This document shows positions 12,129 to 31,696 of a stretch of DNA of 64,000 nt, in pieces (the first letter of the stretch is position 1; each line of letters starts with the position of its first letter). Position numbers and translations under genes: made by a program. This stretch comes from Hydractinia symbiolongicarpus (taxonomy: Eukaryota; Cnidaria; Hydrozoa; Anthoathecata; Hydractiniidae), in contig NC_079888.1 of assembly GCF_029227915.1 (NCBI RefSeq), forward strand, positions 8,539,001 to 8,603,000. Direction: 5' to 3'. The notes under the pieces are model-generated. The model was not told where the DNA came from and did not search any database. It saw only the letters and a list, made by a program, of their open reading frames with translations.

Positions 12129-13670
12129 GTTGAACCAATCTTGCTGGTGAAATCATTGTGTTTAGAATAGTGGTATATATTGTGTTGTGTATAAATCAAT
12201 TGGGTTTATTTGGTGTTGCATTATTAGAAGAACTGTGAAGATAACCTACAGGTTAGTCATACACATATTGCGAGTTTAACAAATGGTAGCAGAGGAATAA
12301 AATTGCAAAGTATCATAGAGAAATGTCGAAAAGTTGGGTACCCCCACCATCATTGAATAGAGTCCAGTTACAAAGACTGAAAAAAAGAAGTTCAAATATG
12401 GCAAGCACTCACAGAACTAAAGGCAGAAAAACAATGGCCAGCTATATTCATGGGTTTGAAAGGAAAAGCTAAAGAAGCAGTATTAGAATTGGAAATTGAA
12501 CAAATCAGTGCCACAACTGGGGTAAAAGCTATTACTGACAGATTGGACAAAATTTACTTAAAGGATGAAAATCAAACTGCGTACCTGGCTTATGAAACCT
12601 TTGAAAAATTTAAACGACCCTCTGAGATGAGCATGAATGATTACCTTATAGAGTTTGAACAATTATATCACCATATGGAACTTCCTGATGGAGTTTTGGC
12701 ATACCGAGTTTTACAAAGCGCTATTCTTACACCAGAGCAGCAACAGTTGGCTAGAGCAACTATAAATGAATTACGCTATGATTCAATGGTATTACAGTTA
12801 AAGAAAATATTTGGTGATCATCTGTGTCAAATGATGCTGTAAAGATAGAGCCTGTTTTACAGGCAAGTGCAGATTCTATGGAGCAGAATTACTTCACTAA
12901 AAGAGGTGGATGTCAGCGTTCAGGGTTTAAAAGAGGAAGGGCTGCATCACCAAAACAAAGATATGGATGGAGGAAAACCAGATCCCGCAACAGAGTAATG
13001 AATCCGCCTGATGAATTTGGAAATATTTCAAAGTGCAATATTTGTCAGTCCATTTATCACTGGGCTGTGAATTTTCCCATTCTTATGAGAATCAGGAGTC
13101 TAAGATGTGAAAAAGGAAGAGAGTCGTTCAAAAGTTACATTTTTTTCTAAAATTAAAGAAAGTGAAATGCAATCCCTTGTTGGTGAAACTTTGTCATGTG
13201 CAGTTTTAGACTGTGGTTGTACCAAAACAGTCTGTGGTAAGAATTGGTACCAATGTTTCATTGAAAATATTGATAGTGATAAACTGCCAGAAGAGTATCC
13301 AGGTGGAACAAGATTTAAATTTAGAGATAGCGAAGCAGTTTGTTCCATAAAATGAGTAATCTTACCTGTATCATTGGTTCAAAAGAGGTTAATCTAGAAA
13401 CAGAAGTTGTACCCAATGAAATACCTTTGCTTTTGAGTCAAACATCTATGAGAAAAGCAGATGCAGTTTTAGATTTTAGCAACGATACTGTTAAAATGTT
13501 TGGAGAATGCCATCCTTTAAAATTTACCACCACAGGTCACTGTTGCATACCTTCAAACAACAACAGAATAGAATTAGATGAAAAGAATTATGACCATTTG
13601 ATTCCTCAAGTTGCCTTTGTATGCACAAGTGAAAAATCCAAAAAAAAACTTTATAATAAAACATTTTGAA
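12129..13670 (+). pseudogene. Decayed, 3'-truncated Ty1/copia element
   Basis: A likely left LTR ends TTTAACA at 12281. It is followed at 12284 by TGGTAGCAGAGGA, complementary to the 3' end of initiator tRNA-Met (copia primer site). A gag start at 12323 (MSKSWVPPPSLN) is followed by a frameshift. Then come gag (GLKGKAKEAVLELE ... KIYLKDENQTAYLAY), a zinc knuckle lacking its last Cys (CNICQSIYHWAVNF), and an Asp-protease block (VLDCGCTKTVCG) with further frame breaks up to about 13669. No integrase, RT or right LTR remains. The reading matches the intact element at 14122-19070 throughout gag and protease but is clearly diverged, so it is an older relative, not a fresh copy. Confidence 0.85.
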
Positions 13671-13831
13671 AAAACAACATTTGATTGGTCACTAATACTC
13701 ATCATGACCATTTTGTAGCACATTCAGTAAAAGTGTGCTATTTGCTCCTTGCTTTGTTAACACATCTGCTAACTGATGTTCATGGGCTATTGTGGTTCGT
13801 ACGTAACATGAAATAAACACAAACCACAATG

Positions 13832-14029
13832 TTAACAAACCTTTTCACAGTACTGCAACTCACAATTCAACTTGTGGTACTCCTCTAGCATTTTTCCTGC
13901 TAAATCCACATTTTGGTCAGTAACAGTATCTTCATTCAAAATTTGAATTGCTGTGACAAAAAGACCAAGATGGCAGAAAATTTTATCTGGAATAGAACCT
14001 TTCAATAGTGGTAGAATGTCCAATGCTTT
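13832..14029 (-). pseudogene. CACTA/EnSpm-type transposase fragment
   Basis: The minus-strand reading DILPLLKGSIPDKIFCHLGL, then LFVTAIQILNEDTVTDQNV, then AGKMLEEYHKLNCELQYCEK, resembles the region before the conserved LWTHS segment of animal EnSpm/CACTA transposases. The stretch ends at a splice-donor-like AAAG/GTTTGT, suggesting one exon of a formerly multi-exon gene. It is wedged between the copia relic and the intact copia. Identification is from memory of the family and is tentative. Confidence 0.4.
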
Positions 14030-14121
14030 TGTTAAAAATTAATTTTTAGGATTCTGTAATTTCTAATTAAAACCCTAAGATATTCGTAAAATCTCTGCAA
14101 CTGTAAGATTTTGTACAGTAT

Positions 14122-14235
14122 TGTTGATATTGCGATTTGTGTTAATTCTGTTGTTATCTTTCAGTAACCAATACAATAGTATTAGAGACTGGTGAAGCCT
14201 TCAAGTTACCTCATCAAGGTAAGAATCATTTAACA
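14122..14235 (+). repeat. Left LTR of copia element
   Basis: 114 bp, begins TGTTGATATTGCG, ends CATTTAACA; identical base for base to 18957-19070. Confidence 0.95.
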
Positions 14236-14236
14236 A

Positions 14237-14247
14237 TGGTAGCAGAG
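14237..14247 (+). promoter_or_regulatory. Primer-binding site (initiator tRNA-Met)
   Basis: TGGTAGCAGAG lies one base after the left LTR and is complementary to the 3' end of eukaryotic initiator tRNA-Met. The same site follows the LTR of the decayed copia copy at 12284. Confidence 0.8.
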
Positions 14248-14434
14248 TTAAAAGGTACAGATCAACTGGCCTGGTATTTATGATCATTGTGCGAGTGACA
14301 TTTGAGTTGAAAGAAAGCAATTGAGGGCACACACCCGGATGTGTTCCTTGAGGTAAAAGAGATAACTTTCCCTTTTGTTGGCTATTTGTTGACACGTGTG
14401 TGTGCAAACCAATTGGTGAAGTGGTTTGTGAACA

Positions 14435-17400
14435 ATGGCAACAACAACATTGAAGGCTCCACCAGCGTTTAAAGAGGATGATGACTATAGCAGTTGGAAG
14501 AACGATTTGGAGATCTGGCAGATGTTTACAGAACTACCAAAGAAAAAGCAAGGTCCAGTTGTATACCTGTCACTGACTGGTCGGGCACGGGAGGCAGTAC
14601 GCGACCTGACACCTGCAGAAGTGGGATCAGATGATGGTTTGGACAAGATTATATCTAAGCTAGATTCAATATATTTGAAAGATGAAAGCACAAGAGCATT
14701 TATTGCTTTTAAAGAGTTTTATGACTATAAGAGGAATAGTGGAGACAAATTTCCTGATTTTATTGTGCAGTTTGAGAAGCTTTACAATAAGATATCCAAA
14801 TATGATATGGCATTGCCTGAAGCTGTCAGGGCATATTTTCTTCTCACAGCTGCGAATATGTCTGAAGAAAATGAAAAACTGGCTCGTACAACTTGTGCAG
14901 AACTCAAGTATAAGAATATGAAGGACACAATCATGAAGATATTTGGAGAACTGAACACAGCAGAAGACGCTGCACATTTGGGAGCTCGTCCTGTGAAACA
15001 AGAATGCTTATATGGAAATCTTCATGCTGATACCAAGGACAGCTTGTCAAGGAATACACGTTCAAGAATGAATCCTGTTGATAAGGATGGGAAACTCATG
15101 AGGTGCCATGAATGTGATTCAACAAGACATTTTGCTAATAAATGTCCTCATAGAAATCAAGAGCAAAGAGGTTTCAGATCACGGAACAATAGACCTACAG
15201 AAAAGAAACAAGATGTAAATGAGATCCATATCACCCTTTTTGCAGCCTCCGCAGACCAAAGGCAATATTGTCTTGTTGGAGAATCCTTTGGTAGAGGTGT
15301 CTTGGATTCTGGCTGTACAAAGACAGTGGCTGGGGAGAAATGGATGGATGAATATCTTGGGACTCTCTCTGAATCAGATAAAAATGCTGTAGTTTCAAAT
15401 AGTACTGATTCTATATATAGATTTGGTGATGGAAAGGAAGTGAAAGCTACAAGAAATCTAATAATACCAGTTATTCTAGGTGGCAACAAGTATAAATTGT
15501 CTGTTGACATAGTAGAGATTGAAATACCACTACTGATTAGTCGTAGTACCATGAAGTCTCTCAGTATGAAGTTAGATTTTACCAGTGACTTGGCCCTTAT
15601 TGGGAAGGAAAGAATTAACTTAATATGTACCACAACAGGACACTATTGTCTTCCACTAACACATTGTGATCTTGATGCTCAAAAAGGAACAAAAATCATT
15701 CTACATGGAGAAAATTTGAAAAATATTAGTAAGACAGAGAAAATGAAGAAAGCTATGAAACTGCACCGCCAATTCGCTCATGCTGGCAAAGATAAGCTAC
15801 TCAAACTTGTAAAGGATAGTAATTTGTATGACAAGGAATTTTTGTCATGCATCGAAGAATGTTGCAATGATTGTGAAATATGTCACAAATATAAAAGGCC
15901 ATACAGTAGACCAGTTGTGGGTATACCTCTGGCAAACACTTTTAATCAAGTAATATGTATGGATTTAAAGGTTTATGAACATAATAAACAACACATCTTA
16001 CATATCATTGATGCTGCAACTCGTTACTCTGCTGGATGTCTTATCAAATCGAAACATAAAGATGTCATTGTCAGTAGAGTGTTTAGATTTTGGATTGCAT
16101 ACTTCGGATCACCAAGTACAATCTTGACTGACAATGGTGGTGAATTCTCGAATGAGGTTTTACAAGAAATGAATGAAAAGCTCAATATTGAGACAAAAAC
16201 AACAGCAGGCGAATCTCCTTTCAGCAATGGTATTGTGGAAAGACATAATAAAATTCTGGCAGAGACCATGTTCAAGACAATTGAAGATACGAAGTGTGAA
16301 CCAGACGTAGCACTAGCATGGGCCCTCAGCGCAAAGAATTCTTTACAGAATCATGGTGGCTACAGCCCAAACCAATTGGTATTTGGCCATAATGTGAACA
16401 CACCCACTATTCTGACAGATCATTTACCAGCATTGGAGCCAACTACGTCAAGTGAAATAGTGAGAAAAAATCTATCTGCTCTGCATAAGGCAAGGGAGAA
16501 TTTCATTAAAGCAGAATCCAGTGAGAGAATTAAAAGAGCGCTGAGACATAATGTTAGAACATATTCTGATGAGACGTATTTGAATGGAGAAAAAGTCTTC
16601 TACAAGCGCAAAAACACCAAGGGTTGGAAAGGTCCAGGTGTGGTTTTGGGACAAGATGGTCAAATGGTGCTTGTCAGACATGGTGGTAACTTTTACCGAG
16701 TGCATCCCTGTCAGTTGATGAAACATAGCCAAAATTGTAAAGTTAGTGAATTCAAGTCAGATCATGTCAAGAGGAAGGAAAGCCATTTGAATAAGTTGTG
16801 TGATATGAACGATAGCGTCAATGATTGTGATAATGATGATGATGATGATGATGATGGTGGTGATGATTATGATAATGATGATGATGATGATGATGACACA
16901 GCTGATAAGAATGTGATAGATGTTTATGATGATTCTGAAGATGTAGAGCAATATCATCAAGAACAAGCTAGAAATGTAGACGAAAATGACCAAGAAGATT
17001 CTGGCACAAGTGAAAATGAAGTTGAGGAAAACAGGGATACTCATAAAAATAATGAAACTGAAGAAGACGAAAGTAGTGGTTGTACAAGTGACATTTTCAG
17101 AAGACCATCTACAGAATCCAAGAAAGTTGAATCGAAACCAAAAGCAAAATCATACATCAAATACAATCTAAATGGAAGATGGTATCGTGCAAGAGTTCTC
17201 TCAGCACAACCCAAAAGAAGTGGCACTTATAAAAATTGGGTTAATGTGTCTAATGATGGTGATAGAAAGCCAAAAAGCATCAATTGGAATGATGTGTCCA
17301 AATGGGTCAAGCTGGAAAATCCGGAATTCCCTGTCTATATGTGTGATGTCGATATGTTTTCACAGAAAGTAGTTGATGCGAAGGAGAGAGAATTGCAGAA

Positions 17401-18820
17401 TTTAAAAGAAAATGATGTCTTCGAAGAAGTTCCAGACACTGGTCAAACAACTGTATCAAGCAAATGGGTCATAACTGAGAAGTTCAAAGGTGAAAAAAGG
17501 GTTGTGAAAGCTAGATTGGTGGCTAGAGGCTTTGAAGAAAATTCACAATCGTTGAGAACAGATTCTCCAACTTGTGGCAAACAAAGTCTTCGACTTGCTA
17601 TGGCTATCATAGTTAGCAATGATTGGCAGATCAATTCACTTGATATCACTGCAGCTTTTCTTCAGGGAGATGCTATTGAAAGAGAACTGTTTCTACAACC
17701 ACCAAAAGACACATTGTCATTGGGAACAGTGTGGAAACTAAAGAGATGTTTGTATGGGTTAAACGATGCATCTAGAGCATGGTACAAACGAGTGAGAAGT
17801 GAAATGTTGAAACTTGGTGGTGAAATGTGTACCTACGACCCTGCTGTGTTTTGCTGGTATAGAGTCAAGCAAATCACTGGAATTCTTGTTTGCCATGTTG
17901 ATGACTTTGTGTATGGTGGTAGTCCAGCTTTCCACAAAGAAGTTATTGCTAAACTTTTAGAAACGTTCAAAATCAGTACGCAATCAAGCTCAACCTTCAA
18001 GTATCTAGGATTAGATGTGGATCAATTTAAAAGCAAAATTAAGATTAATCAAGTGAGCTATATAGAGTCTTTGATAACTGTTAATATTGAAAATGATGTT
18101 AACAATGAACGAAAATTGACTAGCAAGGAAAAGACCATGCTGAGATCGTTGAGTGGGCAAATTGCTTGGGTGGCCGGACAAACCCGCCCTGATGTGGCTT
18201 ATGATAGTTGCCAAACGTCTAATTATGGCAAGGAACCTACAGTTCAAAATTTGAAAGATGCCAACAAGATTATTCGAAAAATTAAGAGCAAGCATGTTGC
18301 AATAACCATTGCCAAAATTGCAAATATGAAAAATTGTGAAATTATTTGCTACACAGATGCAACTCATGCCAGTTTGAAGTGTGGATCATCACAAGGTGCA
18401 TTCATCATATTTGTGAAACACCTGAGCGAAGTTATACCAATCTGCTGGCAATCAAAAAAACTACAAAGGGTAACCAAAAGCCCAATTGCTTCGGAAACAC
18501 TTGCTCTGAGTGAAGGAGCTGATGCTAGTTTTTATTTGGCCAATGTCATACAGCAAATCTGCAAGTTGACGAAGGTTCCAAAGATCACTTGTATTATCGA
18601 CAACAAGTCATTATTTGAAACCTTGAAAACGACAAATGTCACAAAGGATTTGAGATTGCGAGTTGATATAGCCAGATTGAGGCAGATGGTGGAACAAGAT
18701 GAGATTACTGTCAAGTGGGTTGAAGGAAAACACCAATTAGCCGACTGCTTGACAAAACATGGAGCGTCTCCAAACAAGTTGCTTGAGGTTTTGGAGACAT
18801 CCAAAATATCTCTACAATAA
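14435..18820 (+). CDS. Copia gag-pol polyprotein
   Basis: A 1461-residue single ORF with the copia domain order. Gag occupies about residues 1-210; the zinc knuckle C-x2-C-x4-H-x4-C starts at residue 224. Aspartic protease LDSGCTKT has its Asp at 291. A GAG-pre-integrase HHCC segment has LHRQFAHAG and CCNDCEICHK. The DDE integrase has Asp 510, Asp 566 (TDNGGEF) and Glu 602 (VERHNK), giving the expected 35-residue D-E spacing. A very acidic run of Asp and Asn lies near residues 795-825. Reverse transcriptase has LDITAAFLQGD and the catalytic box HVDD at about 1155-1158, in place of the commoner YVDD. RNase H has YTDATHA at about 1306 and SETLALSEGAD. Integrase before RT defines Ty1/copia. No stop or frameshift is present, so the enzyme set looks intact. 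Confidence 0.96.
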   Translation: MATTTLKAPPAFKEDDDYSSWKNDLEIWQMFTELPKKKQGPVVYLSLTGRAREAVRDLTPAEVGSDDGLDKIISKLDSIYLKDESTRAFIAFKEFYDYKRNSGDKFPDFIVQFEKLYNKISKYDMALPEAVRAYFLLTAANMSEENEKLARTTCAELKYKNMKDTIMKIFGELNTAEDAAHLGARPVKQECLYGNLHADTKDSLSRNTRSRMNPVDKDGKLMRCHECDSTRHFANKCPHRNQEQRGFRSRNNRPTEKKQDVNEIHITLFAASADQRQYCLVGESFGRGVLDSGCTKTVAGEKWMDEYLGTLSESDKNAVVSNSTDSIYRFGDGKEVKATRNLIIPVILGGNKYKLSVDIVEIEIPLLISRSTMKSLSMKLDFTSDLALIGKERINLICTTTGHYCLPLTHCDLDAQKGTKIILHGENLKNISKTEKMKKAMKLHRQFAHAGKDKLLKLVKDSNLYDKEFLSCIEECCNDCEICHKYKRPYSRPVVGIPLANTFNQVICMDLKVYEHNKQHILHIIDAATRYSAGCLIKSKHKDVIVSRVFRFWIAYFGSPSTILTDNGGEFSNEVLQEMNEKLNIETKTTAGESPFSNGIVERHNKILAETMFKTIEDTKCEPDVALAWALSAKNSLQNHGGYSPNQLVFGHNVNTPTILTDHLPALEPTTSSEIVRKNLSALHKARENFIKAESSERIKRALRHNVRTYSDETYLNGEKVFYKRKNTKGWKGPGVVLGQDGQMVLVRHGGNFYRVHPCQLMKHSQNCKVSEFKSDHVKRKESHLNKLCDMNDSVNDCDNDDDDDDDGGDDYDNDDDDDDDTADKNVIDVYDDSEDVEQYHQEQARNVDENDQEDSGTSENEVEENRDTHKNNETEEDESSGCTSDIFRRPSTESKKVESKPKAKSYIKYNLNGRWYRARVLSAQPKRSGTYKNWVNVSNDGDRKPKSINWNDVSKWVKLENPEFPVYMCDVDMFSQKVVDAKERELQNLKENDVFEEVPDTGQTTVSSKWVITEKFKGEKRVVKARLVARGFEENSQSLRTDSPTCGKQSLRLAMAIIVSNDWQINSLDITAAFLQGDAIERELFLQPPKDTLSLGTVWKLKRCLYGLNDASRAWYKRVRSEMLKLGGEMCTYDPAVFCWYRVKQITGILVCHVDDFVYGGSPAFHKEVIAKLLETFKISTQSSSTFKYLGLDVDQFKSKIKINQVSYIESLITVNIENDVNNERKLTSKEKTMLRSLSGQIAWVAGQTRPDVAYDSCQTSNYGKEPTVQNLKDANKIIRKIKSKHVAITIAKIANMKNCEIICYTDATHASLKCGSSQGAFIIFVKHLSEVIPICWQSKKLQRVTKSPIASETLALSEGADASFYLANVIQQICKLTKVPKITCIIDNKSLFETLKTTNVTKDLRLRVDIARLRQMVEQDEITVKWVEGKHQLADCLTKHGASPNKLLEVLETSKISLQ

Positions 18821-18956
18821 TTGATTGTAGTGATTACCGTTGTGTTTTTTTTTTGATGATTTTAATTTGTTTGTCATGTTGACTATGACAAACAGTTGCA
18901 GCATGCAATTTGATATTCTACTTGTGTTGGCTTTAAAATTGTGTTACTGGTGGCAA

Positions 18957-19070
18957 TGTTGATATTGCGATTTGTGTTAATTCTGTTGTTATCTTTCAGT
19001 AACCAATACAATAGTATTAGAGACTGGTGAAGCCTTCAAGTTACCTCATCAAGGTAAGAATCATTTAACA
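18957..19070 (+). repeat. Right LTR of copia element
   Basis: 114 bp, identical to the left LTR; followed by target-site copy AGTAT. Confidence 0.95.
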
Positions 19071-19075
19071 AGTAT

Positions 19076-19330
19076 GATCATACAAAGAATAATGAAAGAA
19101 CTTATAATATATCAACAATGTTGTAAGATCTTAACACAATTATTAGTAAGAGTTTTGTAAAATCTTACACTTTTTTGCAAAGATGTTGTAAGATCTTACC
19201 ACAATTCTTTGTAAGAATCTTGGAAGATCTTGCAAGTTCTTGCCAGGATATTGGAAGATCTTATCAAGAATATTGTAAGATCTAGGTAAGATTCTTAGTA
19301 AGATCTTAGTAAGATAAGGAAGTAAACAGA
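19076..19330. repeat. Degenerate TAAGATCTTAC-type repeats
   Basis: Variants of GTAAGATCTTACCA and GTAAGAATCTTGGAAGATCT recur roughly every 25-35 bp, many locally palindromic. Similar sequence (TGTAAGATTTTGTACAGTAT) flanks the left side of the copia element, so the copia appears to have inserted into this repeat. Confidence 0.5.
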
Positions 19331-19544
19331 GTTATGTGACTTTACTATCTATATATTTATATACCAAGCAAATAATGAGGACTCTAAGCAGCCAAATTTG
19401 CAACAAAGGTTGTTTCTTACCATCCGCAATATAGCTTTCATTATAGCTAGATAAAATTATGTCCAGTAAATTTGAGGCAAGGCTTTAGCTAGGACAACAT
19501 GAGGAACTTTTTTGATGCACATGCAATGGGACTTTTTTCATTCC

Positions 19545-20507
19545 CGGTCTTTTTCAGGAGAGGCGTGCGATCGCACGCGCACGCCTTAGCACACGCCTAA
19601 ATCGTTTCAGGCGTGTGATTAATCACACGCCTGAAAAATAAATATTGAGCTTACAAAATCAACCTTTATTTTGTAGCGTGCGATGGCAGCCCTCAAAAGA
19701 ATTTTTGGACACTGCTCAGACAAAACGTCCAATAGATTTCCATCATGGTCGGACACTTTTAGATCTCAGAAATTATTGAATAGTCCTGGTCCTTTTAATC
19801 CACGAGCAAGCCTATTCATAGCCTATTCATAGCCAACTCCTGACTTACTAGTTAAAAGAACTACGCAGACATAAATCTCTTTTGCCTGCTCCCTTCATCA
19901 TTGGTAACCAGGTCTTACACAAGAAATCCAGCCATGCGGTTCTTAACTAATGCGGAGGTAAACGCCGACAGAGCACGGATGAAGCAAGTCTGCAAAACTG
20001 CACTTACAGGCAGAATAGACATTTTATCATGGATTTAATTGTAGATAATTTCTTCAGGTCCGAATTTAATGGATATTTTCTTTATGCCTGTAAAAACGAA
20101 ACCCATGTGCGGTGTAAATTTTTTTGAAGTTTTAAGCCACGCAGATAAAGATTTTTTTTAACTTGAAAACAAAGCATATTTTTGCCTATTTGGTTGTGAT
20201 GACCTGAAAAGTGAACAATAAATATAAAAATGACAGTATAGTCATGCATACTATTTCGGACATGTAGAAAAGGAAGTAAAGATTGAGAGAGTCGCTATAC
20301 CAGTAGACACTCAATCATTGTGTTTGGGGTTCACGATTTAAAATGTCCCTACTTTTCTACCGCAAAATGAATGCGCAACAAAAAATAACCTCGGAGCTTG
20401 TGTCGTATGCGTAACATTCTTTGCACGTGCGCTTTACATCGCACACGTTACTTGATTTACATGTGCGAATCATCGCACACCTACTCAAATATTCCTGAAA
20501 AAGACTG
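19545..20507. mobile_element. 963-bp non-autonomous TIR DNA transposon
   Basis: Ends are inverted: CGGTCTTTTTCAGGA on the left, and the complement of the right end reads CAGTCTTTTTCAGGA. Both are flanked by a 6-bp direct repeat CATTCC (19539-19544 and 20508-20513). Inside the ends lie palindromes built on G(C/T)GTGCGAT: a perfect 16-bp GCGTGCGATCGCACGC at 19563 and a perfect 32-bp palindrome at 19605-19636. Related GTGCGAT/ATCGCAC motifs occur near 20425-20480. No transposase ORF. Superfamily not assigned. Confidence 0.65.
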
Positions 20508-20727
20508 CATTCCATATGCCAAAAAATGTTGTGTGTGTAGTCACAAGAAAAAACCTTAAAAAATTTTACAAACGAAACCACGAAAGATGTAATCACCTAA
20601 TGACTTTATCAATAAAAAAGATAAATCTGGAAATGGCGAAAAAATATTCCAAATAAAACGATTGAACGATTGAGGGTAATCACTTAAATTTTGTTCAGCC
20701 TTTTTACATGAAGAAATCAAGAATCTC

Positions 20728-21390
20728 ATGCTTATTGTAAACATTTTTAAATGTTCGTTAGAGATAGTTGAGAACTTCTGTTACTTAGGTGATATGTTGG
20801 GCAGTGAAGGGGGTGTTGGAAGAAGTGTTACTTGCAGGATAGGTTCTGCTTCGAAAAAGTTCAGAGAGTTACTTCCTTTGTTGACTGGCAGAGTCCTGTC
20901 AATTGAGGTAAAAGGTAGGTTGTATGAGGCCTGTGTAAGAAGTGTTATGTTGTACGCTAGTGAGACATGGGCAGTGAAGCAGGAAGATCTTGACCGTTTA
21001 GAAAGGAATGATATGAGAATGGTTAGGTGGATGTGTAACGCCAGTCTGAGAGACAGAAAGAGTTCAGATGAGCTAAGAAGCAGGCTAAGTCTCCATAGAA
21101 TTAAAGATGTTATCCAGATAAGAAGATTGAATTGGCTGGGGCACTTGGAAAGAATGGAGGAGGATAATTGGGTAAGAAAGTGTAGAGACTTGATAGTTCC
21201 AGGGGCAAAGCCCAGAGGCAGGCCTAGAAAGACTTGGCAGGAGGTTATAAGGACAGACTTGATACAGAGGAAGTTGAGTTTAGATCTAACACAGTCTAGA
21301 TCAGATTGGAAGAGGGTCATTAATAAACCCCGTCCAACCCATGCTAGCATGGAAAACGGACGTTAAGCCCAGAATGATGATGATGATGAT
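20728..21390 (+). mobile_element. 5'-truncated non-LTR retrotransposon (LINE), ORF2 C-terminus
   Basis: The 212-codon ORF carries the tail region downstream of the reverse transcriptase of animal LINEs: FCYLGDMLGSEGG, VRSVMLYASETWAVK, RMVRWMCNASL, LNWLGHLERMEEDNWVRKC, GRPRKTWQEV and DWKRVINKPRP. It ends with a short TGATGATGATGAT tail typical of RTE/CR1-type 3' ends. Endonuclease and the RT catalytic core are missing, consistent with the usual 5' truncation. Such fragments are often mis-named as host proteins. Confidence 0.85.
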
Positions 21391-22875
21391 ATGGGTGATT
21401 TTAATTTGTTAATAGAAAATATAGTGCTTTGTTGCAGTGTTGCAGCAACCTGCAAAGGGTGGCAACACAATTTTTTAAATATTGTTGTCAGCTCAAAATT
21501 CGTCCCTGCAACAGAATAGAATGAATCTATTTTGTCCCATGTTGCAGTAACATTTTTTTTTGTTCCGATAAACTTTTTTGATGTGTGGCAACATATTATT
21601 AGTTATTGGGCACAATGGGACTTCTACATGAGCGCACAATGCATCGTTCTGTATTGCAAGATCATGAAAAAAGTTCTTTGTGTGGCCCTAGCTTTAATGT
21701 CCTGCTGCTAATAAACACTCCTAGCATTTCTGGCAAATTGCCTCTCTTATGAATGACACAGAGTAAAATAATTTGAATGTTTCTTTCCAAATAAAACAGA
21801 GTACTATGCTAAACCTAAGTGTTCCTGTTGTACCTGTGAAAAATTAGTTTATAATAAAAACTAGACATAACTGTAAAGCTTTAAGTAAATCAGCATTTTT
21901 TTTTGCTCTTGGAAATATAAAAATGATACAACTGATCATTCTTCTCTGCCACTTGTCTTTAAACTGATTACAGGTCCGTATTTTTCAGGGTATCTATATG
22001 ATTTGAGGGAAAATACACCATTCCACGCAGTCAGGTAGCTATAGATATAGCTACAGGTTGAATTTTTTATAGAATCTTTGTTTTCTAACTTCAAACCTGC
22101 GATATTGTGTAGTTTTAGGTAAGTTTTAGCTAATTTAGCTTTATTTTAATTCAGATACTTGTAGCTCTTGTTTTATCAAAGCTTTTCCTGTGAGAGCTTG
22201 ACCGAAAAGGTCTGTGATTTCCCAAAAGTTGTACCACATGACATACCAACCATGCAAGGGTGGAGGGAGAATAAGGTCAAACACCAAATAAAGCAAAGCA
22301 TGAAACAAGCATAATATCCAAGTTTTTTTTTTGTTTAATGCTGAAGGAGGACAAGGAAACGGGGATACATATTCTAGAGCCTATGATGATTTGTCTTATA
22401 GCTAACGCCAACTCATTTTAGTGGACTGTGGGCCTTTTGTGTAAAGCCAATTTGAAGTTGAAGCGATCACAAAGAAGTAAAGGGTCTTGCCTGGTTATCA
22501 CAATTTAGGATACGGAAAGCTATTTTAAAAAACTTGTTGTCTGGAGGACTCTGTTTTGAGTGACTGGGCAGGCGACCGAAATCGAACAGTGGTAAGAGTT
22601 CGAGCCGTGTACACAGCTCATGGAATTCCGTGCAACTCCAACGTAACTCCGTGCACCCTGTGGATTATATACGGCCCTATCCTCTGCTTAAATAGATTAC
22701 TACGACCGCACTATAAATTTTTGAAATAAACAAGGCGGCTCCATACCGAATGAAAGAGCAAACCGTGCAATTTTCTGGGTGCAACACTTTTATTTGATTA
22801 TAATTAAGTTCTTCAGGCTAGCAAAAACATTCCTTTTCTTGTCCTTAGATACTATTAGAAATTAGAATTTGAACA
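21391..22875. other. Upstream/5' UTR region of Rap1
   Basis: No coding content seen. A good polypyrimidine tract and acceptor, TCCTTTTCTTGTCCTTAG, ends at 22848, 27 bases before the Rap1 start. A 5' UTR intron, with the first exon further upstream, is therefore likely. GC-richer sequence around 22570-22690 is a plausible leader or promoter area. Confidence 0.45.
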
Positions 22876-31514
<8,639 letters not shown>

Positions 31515-31696
31515 CTTATTTTCAAAGTACCTCGCACATATTTTTGATGTCGTGTTTTTTACTACAAAATGCCATATCGCACATTCTGTCGCCATATCTA
31601 TTGCGTCATCTGCAATACATGACTTGTCCGTTGTCGCACTAGTGGAGCATCGCATTTTTTTTTTTTTTATTTATTTTTTTATTTTTTGATTTAAAA

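Larger units (their letters stand above)
14122..19070 (+). mobile_element. Complete Ty1/copia LTR retrotransposon
   Basis: The 4949-bp element is bounded by two identical 114-bp LTRs (TGTTG...AACA) and flanked by a perfect 5-bp duplication AGTAT (14117-14121 and 19071-19075). One uninterrupted gag-pol ORF fills the interior. The short LTRs and the initiator-Met-type primer site fit copia elements of aquatic invertebrates such as the GalEa group, though clade placement needs a tree. LTR identity and the open ORF point to recent insertion. Confidence 0.95.

Noticed and set aside
16757-17044. Ile-rich minus-strand ORF
   Set aside because: Antisense of the GAT-repeat Asp run in copia pol.
20728-21366. 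Host gene (this protein is often named after craniofacial development protein 2)
   Set aside because: Sequence is the C-terminus of a LINE ORF2 with a simple-repeat tail.
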